A stretch of 21,046 bases of DNA, from contig JASJQH010000214.1 in NCBI GenBank assembly GCA_040143965.1, positions 1 to 21,046 on the forward strand. Reading direction: 5' to 3'. Positions 1 through 8,947 of the stretch are shown here, piece by piece (within the stretch, counting starts at the first letter, position 1; each line of letters begins with the position of its first letter). Position numbers and translations under genes: made by a program. The notes beneath the pieces are model-generated. The model was given only the letters and a program-made list of their open reading frames with translations, made no database searches and was not told the DNA's origin. The stretch is from Basidiobolus ranarum (lineage: Eukaryota > Basidiobolomycota > Basidiobolomycetes > Basidiobolales).

Positions 1-3000
1 TCATGTTTCTTATTTTCATGAATGGTAACCCATCCTGCTCGGTCACGTGAATCCCGCTTGCACCACCTAGAAAAATAGAGAATAATTAATGGATTGATTT
101 ACTGCGAATGTCGGTGATAGAATCGGTAGTAAAATGGCCCTTACAACTCTAGTAATCGTCCATCTCCCATGGGTGTGGGGTCTTTGGAGGTGGGTAGAAT
201 GGTTTCTATCATTTCGTATACCTCTGCTGGCTTGGGCTCCGTGTATTCTGAGTGGTGGATTAATCGATAATTCATGATTCATTTATAATTAATTGAATCC
301 AAATATCTACCTTGTTCTATCCAATGACTCTTGGGTTTTTCAAAATCAATTATAACATCGGCAGTTCTCTGATGTCGGATATCAAAACCATCTCCCTAGA
401 TTATTGGATTTTCTTTAGAAAGTGGATCTAAGAAAAATCACTTCATCAAGGTTGGTTTTACCTTTTTAAAGATAAGAAGAGTCTCCTTGGATCTTCGAAA
501 GTACGATGATGGGTGATCAGTATGAGTGTTGTTGATTTTCTTCTTAAACCAAGCCAAGTTCTCTACATATCTACAGTCTAAGCCGATCCAACATGTATCT
601 TAATAGTCTGTACACAATCAGTTATCATAATCGGAGTATCCACGCTACCTAATTTTAGCATTATATGTACGACATCAGGGGTGAGAATCTTATGAGTCCA
701 AATAAATATGAGACCCATCGGTAGATATGTCAGTACTTTTTCTAGTAATGATTCCTAGGTTGTTTAAACTGTTTAGAAACTCCAATTTGCAAAATACCGT
801 TGATTTTGAAGTACCAATTGTTCAACTTGAAGGTAGCATTCAGATCTGATATCATCTGCCATCAGTAATTCCCACGGAGGGTCGATTAAAACGCCCTCGA
901 AACCATCATCACTTGTGCGCTTTTCGAATATGTCGTCGAAATTCAAATTCAGTAGATCATTGGTTTCGATGTAGCTATAGATGGTTGGCTTTGTAAGTTA
1001 CGTGGTTCAATGAGTGTGGAATATAATTCTTGCTATATACATACATGTTTCTTGTTGAAGTGAGTGGTGAAGCAGGTTGTTGGATTTCATTTGCTGGTGT
1101 TATCTTTTTGGCCCAAGTACTAGGAATATCGAAAGGGATTTTGTAGATCGGAGGCTCTGGACCTTCAACACGAGGACTTTTGACTCCCTACAATAGCAAT
1201 AGATAATTAAGTGATTTGTTCAAGTAAATTAGATACTAACCTAGATACATACCTGCCAAAACGCAGAGAGGTCTCTTTGTAGAGGTTTTAGATTGTTCAA
1301 CTTCGTCTTCACACTTGTTGTTGTAGGATGACTGACCCTGAGACTTGATTTAGCGTATGTCGGTTAATCTATAAAGAAGATAGCAGACTTCTTACCTATG
1401 GATAAGTTTTTGCACCGGTGTAAACTCAAGAATCTTACGGGCATGAGCTCTGTTGTCACGAAGGGTAAATTGCCTGAGAATAATGTAAGAGCAGTGTGTT
1501 GTAGCGAAATACCTTTTTACATGATCCATGTATTGCGACAAAGTAGAGGCTTTAGAGCTTTTGCTAAGTAAACTGGCTGTACTCGGCACACTGGGTACCA
1601 ACTCTTTATACTTTTGCAAAAGTTTGCTCTCTGGCTGAACAGTTTTGTTCACTGGCTTCGTTTTAATACCAGGGAAAATTTCGAATTCGTCATCCAAGTC
1701 TAGTTGTTTTGTCGAAAGTTTCGAAAGCATTGGATTGTGGTTCTTCGTTGGCTTTGGTGCTTCAGTTTGTGTGTGCTGCTGGACATTGCTGAAGAGAGCC
1801 TTGTTTTTTGGTTTGGTGGGCTTTTTGGTTAACGATACTTGACTAGATTGTTGTTTCGAGTCGATGATTCACAGTTAAAACCCTGCTAATAATAAAAAGG
1901 CCATAATAATATAGTATAGCATACCTGATGTCTCGGTTATGAAAATCCTTTAGCCACTGGTTTATGTTCTTCTCAACCTCTTGTACCTCGGGCATCTCCC
2001 ACGCTACACTTAGGACTCCGTCAGCTGAACGTCCATCTTTTCGACCCTTATCTATCATAGATAACTTGCCGTTGACAATGACATAAGATGGATCTTCTAC
2101 CTTTCGTTGTTCGATCAATTTTCGATAATATGAGCTACATTGATATCCAGCCTAGTTGACAGGTAATGGTAGATGACAAATAAACATTAATACCGCGGTT
2201 CTTTCATTCACTTCAATCACTAATCAGGTACCTTGTGTGGAATCCCCATACTAAAAATCCCCCAAGCCGAGCCAATGCGATAACCTTTCTCTTTAAAGTC
2301 TTTCAATCTAGCCATAAAATATTCATGATCTTTTTTGTTGAATCCTCCATTTGCTTGAAGCTCCCCAGGATCTGTAAGATATACATTTGTAGTTAATACC
2401 GAAAACTCCTTGAACATACAACTGACTAAAATTCCAGACCTACAAATCGATAGTAAAAGGCATCAGGGTTCACATGTCGATTCTCCCATGCATGAATACG
2501 AGCGCTAGACCACTTTTTCACTTGATCTTTGGTGAAAACGTTATCCCCTTTACGTAAGGACCCTGGGACGTAAGGGAGTTTGCTTGAAAGGTTTTCTACA
2601 ACGGTTTCATTATTTTCTGTAGGAGGGTCCTTTTCTACCGTTTCTAAAGTACGCTTATCATTTAACTGGGTGGTTTCAGTATCAATAGTACGCTTTTCTT
2701 CCGATATAGCCTCGTAGTTTGTGGCTGCTATATAATATTTATGAGAATGTCAATGTTCATATCTAGGAATAATTTATACTTACAAATTTTGGTAGATTCT
2801 ATCTTGGTATTCATTTCAGAAATTACTACTTCAGCAGCTTGCGACATGAGGCCGACCTCATCATTGTCAGATAGTGACTGTCGCTTTAACCACTTTGTTT
2901 CACTGGATATCTTCTTTTGTGATATATTCGTATCGACTGTTTCCGTGAATGGAGGAACAGAGGTCAAAGATTCATTTTGAGAAAAGCTATCTATCATATT

Positions 3001-3383
3001 TTCGGATATTGGTGAAGAGGCAAAGAATGACTGTGATTCACTATCTGTCAAAGAATTGAGTGTTGATACATCTTTGAGATTCCTTTCTACGCCCATAAAA
3101 ATATCGTTTTCTGTAAACTGAATTCTTTATATTAATGATAACTATACTAATTGAGAAATCAGTTGCTTAAAAAATCCCAAACTTGACTTACTTGGAGGCT
3201 TTCGTCGTTTGCTGTAGAACCAGACGCTACTCCAAGATTCTCACACTTGTCAGTTGATTCGCGGCTTCGTTTAAGAGATAAACATAATTTTCGTCTTTTG
3301 GTCTTGGGACTATCGAAGGGTATTCTTTCAACGAGTTTCCCCTTTCCTTTAAAGCTATCTTGAAGTGAGAACTGCCCTGACAT
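1..3383 (-). CDS. Myb/SANT-like + MT-A70 N6-adenine methyltransferase, 3' end cut by window edge
   Basis: Likely nuclear adenine-N6 methyltransferase acting on DNA or RNA. Exons, in order of translation: 3383-3192, 3117-2784, 2727-2440, 2371-2232, 2151-1925, 1842-1513, 1473-1396, 1337-1253, 1187-1045, 974-815, 754-649, 577-462, 395-311, 247-145, 66-<1; at least 817 residues. Residues 26-32 (PKTKRRK) look like a nuclear localisation signal. Residues about 247-335 hold HAWENRHVNPDAFYYRF, then WGIFSMGIP and GYQCSSYYRKL, spaced like the W...QC..YY..L recognition helix of Myb/SANT domains. From about 606 comes the MT-A70 domain: VLIDPPW (DPPW about 637-640, intact, unlike METTL14), GLIFIWTHK, RYVENLAWFKKKINN, RRSKETLLIF, RHQRTADVI, YEMIETILP and LELWCKRDSR. 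The phases agree across all junctions. Weak points are the donor at 2439 (gtctgg), chosen because it yields RFVDPGE; the donor of exon 10 (815 or 827); and a 39-base optional intron at 1474-1512. The substrate is unknown. Confidence 0.85.
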
Positions 3384-3817
3384 AAGAGTATCTCACTGGA
3401 GCTCTACAGTTGTTTATCTATCGTTCAGGTCTATCTCATATAGATTGAAATGATTGTTTATTATTTCAAAACTTTATAACTATTGGCTAATTCATTACCT
3501 AAAGTATTTATCTGTTCTTGAGTTTTTAAACTAGTCCTATTTAAGTGGCGACGCAGTAACCAAAAAAATGAGCACAATATGTCAAAAGTTAGTTGTTATT
3601 TAATTTTGAGAATATGAAACTAAACAATATCACGTGACTGACACCTTCAACTAGCATATATGATCCCAAATCAGTTGGTTGTTTACGATTCAAAGTCGAT
3701 TTAACACTTGAATAGTGTGCTTAAATATATTGGATAAAAATTTAGAAAATCGAAATTGAAATGTCAAGACAAGCTTAGAGTTTATTATTTTAGAACGCTC
3801 TTCGGATACACATTCTA
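3384..3817. promoter_or_regulatory. Divergent promoter between the methyltransferase gene and CLP1
   Basis: These 434 bases separate two start codons that point away from each other (3383 minus, 3818 plus). The DNA is AT-rich and has no coding signal. A palindromic E-box CACGTG lies at 3631-3636. No convincing TATA box was singled out. The bidirectional promoter role is inferred from gene orientation only. Confidence 0.5.
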
Positions 3818-5948
3818 ATGAACCAGTCACAAGTAATCTCGTCCATTTAGTAAGAACATTCACATAAAGTATCAACTAAAGTTTTATTAAACTTTATAGA
3901 AAGTAAACCCAAAGAATTGGAAACTTGATCCGGAACATGAGTTTAGATTCGAAGTAGATTACAAGGAAAAGATAACAATAAAGGTAAGTATTTATTATAC
4001 TTTCCCGTGAATTCGCCTTTTACCTTTGCTTGTTGAACCAATATTCTTTGAGTATCTATTGACTCGCGGCATGTCATTTGAAAGACAGCTCAAAAGAATA
4101 AACTTGAGTTTCTTAATATTTTGGTTGAAGTCTTTTACCTGGGTGTATTGGCTCATTTTTGCTTATGTTAATTTTCACTTTAGCTAACGTCTGGTACAGC
4201 TGAGATATTTGGTACGGAACTCATAGTTGGTCGAGAATACGAATTTTCTGGAAAAAAATTGGCTCTATTCACTTGGCATGGTTGTACCTTTGAAATATCC
4301 TTTTCGTAAAATATACTTTAGTTTGGAATTTCCACTTTTAATATTACTTTACTATTGATCCTTAACCTTGAGTACTTGGTTGGAAAATGTTCTGTCGAGT
4401 ATGTAGCAAACGAAACACCCATGATCAATTATCTGAATACACATCTTGCTTTGGAAAACCTTCGCGAACGAGCTGAGGCCACCAACTCTGATGGACCAAG
4501 GGTAAATTGATATTCTTTGTACTTATTTGAATTGTCTCAACACTATGCATAAATGCTAATACTTCTATGGTTTTACAGATTATGATTATTGGTCCTACTG
4601 ATGCTGGAAAAACTTCTCTAGCTAGAATACTTCTAAATTACGCTTTAAAGCGAGGAAGGGAATCAATTTATGTTGATATTGATCCTGAAGAGGTATATAT
4701 ACATACATATATATTTCAAAGTGTATGTATTCTATAGGTGCAGTTTCATTCATTCAGAGATTTTTATTATCAGGGCTCTATCACAATGCCCGGTACAATT
4801 TCTGCCACATCTATTAACCAAATGATCGACGCGGAGGAAGGGTTTGGATACTCAGCAACGAACGTACCTGGAATGGGAACCTTTACCATGCCTCTAGTTT
4901 ATTACTATGGATATTCCAATCCAGCAGAGAATCCCAAATTATACAACCTTCTAGTAAATCAATTAGCAGATACTGTCAAGGCACGAATCAAGGAAGATAG
5001 TGACGGTAAGTGGAGTGAATTCTACCTCATCGTCTTGACATGCATTTAACATGGACATTTTAATGGGAATATCAGCAAGAGCATCAGGAATCATCATCGA
5101 CACTAATGGTCTTATAAACAACGTTGGCCATGATGTTATTCAGAATGCAATCAACGCATTTTCAGGTATTTACCACTTTCATGCCATGACTGCCATATGA
5201 TTGGGGTGATTTGTACTTACAATACTCCCAATCAGTTAACGTGCTCTTGGTTGTTGGTCAAGAGAGATTGTACAGTGAGATGGTAAGAGCAAATGCAAAC
5301 AATTCCAATATGACAATATTGAAACTATCGAAGTCTGGCGGGGTAAGAGTTCTTTCAAGTTACATGTCCATTAGATCTCTTCGCTAAGACTCATCCACCA
5401 AAGGTTGTTAATCGGGATGTAGCATTTCGAAGACTAGACCAGATGGAAAAGATCCGGGAATACTTTTATGGAACTGCGAAAATGGAGCTGTCACCTTACT
5501 CCACACTTGTCAACTTCGAGGATATAACTATATACCGTGTTGGTGAAGGTATATTACAACAGCAACCTTTTAATAGAGCCGATACTCAATCATTTCTTAG
5601 ATTCACTTGCTCCTTCCTCGGCCCTACCCATCGGTATCGATCGAAAAGTCAGTGAAACACAACTTGTGAGTGTTAAAGCCGGTGATATCTTGTTCCATTC
5701 GATTTTAGCAGTAATCAACTCAGAGTCATCGAATGAATCGGATTTACTTCGTAGCAATATCGCTGGATTCATTTACATGTAAGTCTTTGGAATATCCATG
5801 ATGTCTGTCAATCACACCCTACTAAATCTTACATCTCAGTTCGGAAGTTGAGGACGCCAAATCCAAAATGACAATACTCTCACCTTGCCCTGGAAAGCTC
5901 CCCAAGAACAATCTCTTAATGGGAAATTTCAAATGGGTAGAGACATGA
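3818..5948 (+). CDS. CLP1: mRNA cleavage and polyadenylation factor CLP1
   Basis: Clp1 is the P-loop subunit of pre-mRNA cleavage factor (CF IA in yeast, CF II in human); the human enzyme is also an RNA 5'-kinase. Exons: 3818-3832, 3900-3983, 4184-4294, 4376-4501, 4579-4692, 4774-5005, 5076-5165, 5236-5342, 5404-5548, 5601-5778, 5840-5948, giving 436 residues (human 425, yeast 445). The N-terminal beta domain has [16 protein letters not shown] and FTWHGC. Walker A is GPTDAGKTS at about 117-125, followed by [16 protein letters not shown], the [12 protein letters not shown] linker just before Walker A, and GIIIDTNG. The C-terminal domain contains [12 protein letters not shown] and ends shortly after [12 protein letters not shown]. 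The intron at 4295-4375 is U12-type AT-AC. The 5-codon first exon is the least certain part: it was chosen because ATG 3818 splices in frame and a stop sits just upstream of exon 2. LSM7 follows on the same strand 284 bases later. Confidence 0.93.
4295..4375 (+). other. U12-type (minor spliceosome) AT-AC intron in CLP1
   Basis: The intron begins ATATCCTTTT, a perfect match to the U12 donor consensus (A/G)TATCCTTT, and ends in AC. Its branch site ATCCTTAAC (4358-4366) matches the U12 consensus TTCCTTAAC at 8 of 9 bases, with the branch adenine about 10 bases before the acceptor, the distance typical of U12 introns. Removing it joins FTWHGCTFE in phase 0 to [16 protein letters not shown], which aligns without a gap to the family. 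I found no GT-AG pair here that keeps the frame and the conserved residues. Confidence 0.92.
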
Positions 5949-6232
5949 TCTACCAGGTCTTTGGACTTGCATTCCCTTCCTTCTCCTTTCCCATTGCTTG
6001 TGTATCAGATTCATTGAAGCAACACTAGCACCAAAAGCCACTGATAGATATTTAAAAAATAAATGGGAAATCCCGAGATAGATTAATTGGTTCACTGCGA
6101 TTTGAATTTCTTTTATTGAATCATAGATCAACACCTAATATCTTCCAAATTGACCGGAATTTTTTGCTTCAATTTGTTCCTTAAGGCATTCATTTGTTGT
6201 TATTTTACTTTATTTTTTAAACATAGCTAACG

Positions 6233-6843
6233 ATGTCTGACAGAGTAAATCTTAAAGATCATTTACCATTACAAGAAAAGTACCCCCATTAACCTTTCTA
6301 TTTGATGTACCTTAATAGGGACGTGGACGTGGTAATGATAGAGGTGGCCGTGGAGGCCGTGGTGGAAATTCTAACCGTGGAAATCGCGGCGGTTCTGGCT
6401 CTTTTGAACAAAAACCTAAGAAGGAGTCTATCCTAGATTTAGGAAAGTATATGGATAAACAGATCCGAGTTAAGTTTAGTGGAGGTAGAGAAGGTTGGTA
6501 TTTATTTATTTTTCGAAAGGATTTCACCTTGACTATTTGATTAAAGTACAAGGAATAACTCCATTTTCATTTCTAATAGTGATAGGTTCTTTGAAGGGAT
6601 ATGATCCACTTTTAAATTTGGTCTTAGACGAAACAAAAGAATGTATTAGAGGTAAAAGTTAAAAAAGTTATAAAACCTAGGAATCTTTCCCTCCCTAATC
6701 TCTTATCCTATATAGATCCTGAGAATCCTAATCGTCTTTTAGACCAAACTCGAAACCTTGGCTTGATCGTTTGCCGAGGTCCTTCAGTAGTATTGATTTC
6801 TCCCCTCGATGGCTCAGAAGAAATCGCCAACCCTTTTATCTAA
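6233..6843 (+). CDS. LSM7: U6 snRNA-associated Sm-like protein LSm7 with RGG-rich N-terminus
   Basis: LSm7 is a subunit of the LSm1-7 ring (cytoplasmic mRNA decapping and decay) and the LSm2-8 ring (U6 snRNA 3' end, nucleus). Exons are 6233-6244, 6319-6493, 6580-6651 and 6716-6843, giving 128 residues. The N-terminal extension (residues 4 to about 35) is rich in RG/RGG, which can bind RNA or be arginine-methylated; the human protein has 103 residues and lacks so long an extension. The Sm fold follows: SILDLGKYMDKQIRVKFSGG, then VIGSLKGYDPLLNLVLDET (Sm1) and LGLIVCRGPSVVLISPLDG (Sm2). ATG 6233 gives MSDR and then joins GRGRG; the first exon is only four codons. The donor at 6494 (gttggt) is weak but is the one that restores REVIGSL. 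Confidence 0.94.
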
Positions 6844-7073
6844 AATCCACAGTCTTATGTTCATCATGTACAATAACTAACTAGGATGTTTGGTAAATAA
6901 ATTACGACTTTTAATTCGTATCGTATATTATCTATTGTTAGTCCACTCATCTAATGAACACATTGGATGGGAGAAGTGGAAATAAGGTTTTCACTTGAAG
7001 TTAAGTCGAATAATATATATATGTATGAACGGTTTAACATAGTTTATCTTCAGATATTGGCGGAGAGTAAGAA
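6844..7073. other. Convergent 3' ends of LSM7 and CHS7-like gene
   Basis: LSM7 (plus) and the chaperone gene (minus) converge here, leaving 230 bases for both 3' untranslated regions. An AATAAA-like signal for LSM7 lies at about 6894-6900. No coding signal is seen. Confidence 0.5.
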
Positions 7074-8267
7074 TCAGGGATATTCTTTTCTATCTGTCTT
7101 CACATCCCAATTCGTGTTATGACTACTTACACTAAACTCTAAATCTTCTTTGGTGATAGAATCCCAATATTTGTAAATCATCATTACTGAGAATAATGAA
7201 CATAAGACTCCGAAAAAGATCCCATCGATATAGTGGTTTGTATAGGCACATATCTGACCAGAGAAGAGGTAAAGTGCTGCTTGACCAATCATGAAAAATC
7301 CCATTGAAAATAAGATATCCCCTACATGATTAAAAGCACCCATTAGAGCTCATGATACATTATGGGTAAGCTGCTGTCAGATACCTAGCGGCCAACGATC
7401 GTCCAATTTTTTGAAAATGAGAATTATCTGAAGAATGAAATAGATTAGAATGGCGGCACCATTGAATACAAAATACATCATCCATAGTGGGAAGCTCATC
7501 GTAGGAGATAGAAAGCTGCTAATCGATTCAGAAGTTCCTATGGAGATGAAATATGCTACCCCGAATACTGTGAGAGAGGTCAAACGCATAGTCTGAAAAC
7601 AAACGTAAGTTATCAATCCATCGAATGTCCTTTGCAATGTGTTGGATTACCCATAGGGAGAGCGAGGTGTTATCTTCCATAAATTGAAAACCAACAAATC
7701 CGTTCAAAAAGAGTGACCAGATTGAGGTACATACTAGACCAACATGTCCAGCTACAAGCCACTAGAATAGATGGAGGTAAGTGAAAAGTTATTTACTAGA
7801 CAATTAGCAACATACAGGGTATACAGCCACGGCTGGTGAGATGATTCCCGAGACAAGTAGCATCTCTAACACCATAGTTAACATGTACAAATAAAAGAAT
7901 ATTGCCATCTCCTTACGCCCTAGATTGTTTCCACAAACAGTTAGTTTTGGAAAGATACTCAGAGTGCGTGTAATACTTGCCTACAGCGGTATACTTCATA
8001 TTGATGTGATAGACGATTATCACACACATCACTATTGCCGCTAGGTAAACTATCATGGCCGCTATATAGTTTGCACGTTAAATTTTAATGTGGAAGATAT
8101 AAATGCTACGAACTACGTCTCCTACCAAATTCGAAGAATATTGCTCCTCCCAGCACGAAATTGCGTGAGTAGCATTGTGGTTCGATACCATTCCCTTTCA
8201 TCCCAAGCAAGGGGCAAATGGTCAAGGGGACCTTGCGACATATCTCAGGGAAACTCAGAAACTTCAT
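7074..8267 (-). CDS. CHS7: Chitin synthase export chaperone (Chs7 family)
   Basis: Chs7 is a multi-pass ER membrane protein; in yeast it is required for the class IV chitin synthase Chs3 to fold and leave the ER. Exons, in order of translation: 8267-8126, 8061-7981, 7919-7816, 7761-7651, 7592-7385, 7321-7074, giving 297 residues (yeast 316). The N-terminus has FPEICRKVPLTICPLLG and IEPQCYSRNF, the Cys-bearing start of the family. Conserved blocks follow: KYTAVGRKE at the second loop, LFLNGFVGFQ, EDNTSLSLW, KKLDDRWPLGDI, HYIDGIFF, and the near-invariant YKYWDSITKEDLEFSV at the C-terminus. About seven hydrophobic segments can be counted. All phases agree. One intron (7920-7980) is GC-AG. The start lies 680 bases from, and points away from, the chitin synthase start at 8948. 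Confidence 0.93.
7920..7980 (-). other. GC-AG intron in CHS7-like gene
   Basis: The donor reads G|GCAAGT and the acceptor CTAG. Only this junction yields TAVGRKE, a block conserved in the family, in frame. The neighbouring GT (gtaggc, three bases earlier in the transcript) would shift the frame. GC donors usually carry an otherwise strong consensus, as here. Confidence 0.85.
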
Positions 8268-8947
8268 GTCGGTCTATGAGAATTATATGTGTATTTTGGA
8301 AGGTTAAATTTAAGTTACGGAAATGTTAGAGAAGTTAAAGGTTGTATGGGGCACTCTTTGGTATCTTTACGAGATGAAAGATGAAGCAAGAGTGCAACAA
8401 GCCAAATTCGAATTTTCGAACGAGAGAATTATAACTCTTTGATCTGTATGCTACAAAACTGCATCTGTAATCCAGAACGAGAGCTGTACTTATCGCATGA
8501 TACCCTTTTGAACAAGACTGCACGGAATACGCGGATTTAGACTGCATTTCATTTCCTGTCTCTGCAGTTACAAAACGATATTTGTTAACTGACAAGTGCT
8601 CAGAAATATTAGTTATAACGAGGATGTTTATTTGGTTGATCGGATTTGAATCTTGTACATTATTAATATTATAAAGGCTATCTAGTGCTCCAAGCCAAAA
8701 GAGAGATCCAAGCAGATAAAAATAACGCATCTGACTGTTGGATTGTAGCCAACACAAGCTATGCTCAATTGATTACTCTGTACCCCAAGTGATTTGCCAC
8801 GAGCATCAAAGCTTCCGCGTGTTGACCGCGTAGAAGAGTAAACTCAGGGGGAATAGTGGAAATTGATCAAAAGCGGCCGAGAGATTGATTTCTCGGTTAC
8901 TCTCTTGCTAGATCGAATGGAGTTGATTGCGTGAACTTCATTCCTCA
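8268..8947. promoter_or_regulatory. Shared divergent promoter of CHS7-like and chitin synthase genes
   Basis: These 680 bases lie between start codons that point away from each other. Near the chitin synthase end are two direct CCGCGT motifs (8815-8820 and 8826-8831) and a hyphenated palindrome CCGAGA-N8-TCTCGG (8877-8896), about 50 bases before ATG 8948. A 140-codon open frame on the minus strand (8335-8757) lies inside and is listed separately. That these sites bind factors is inference. Confidence 0.5.
8335..8757 (-). other. Unexplained 140-codon open reading frame, doubtful gene
   Basis: This is the longest open frame in the window outside the recognised genes. Its predicted product starts MCWLQSNSQMRYFYLLG and has a hydrophobic stretch near the N-terminus (YFYLLGSLFWLGAL) that could be a weak signal peptide or anchor. 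I recognise no family or motif. It sits in the divergent promoter on the CHS7 side, only 67 bases upstream of that start, so it could equally be 5' leader sequence, an upstream ORF or chance. Confidence 0.15.

Noticed and set aside
1-3383. Calling the methyltransferase METTL14 or METTL3 by name
   Set aside because: It has DPPW (METTL14 has EPPL) and lacks the METTL3 zinc-finger and DIHM-type follow-on; the N-terminal Myb-like block fits neither. No symbol was given.
3631-3636. E-box CACGTG upstream of CLP1 as a phosphate-response (Pho4) site linked to the cyclin gene
   Set aside because: A single 6-base palindrome 12 kb away from the cyclin gene supports no such link; it is kept only as a promoter note.
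4295-4375. GT-AG alternatives for the CLP1 intron (donors at 4282, 4285 and 4306; acceptors at 4321 and 4373)
   Set aside because: None combines a frame-compatible donor and acceptor while keeping FTWHGC and [11 protein letters not shown].
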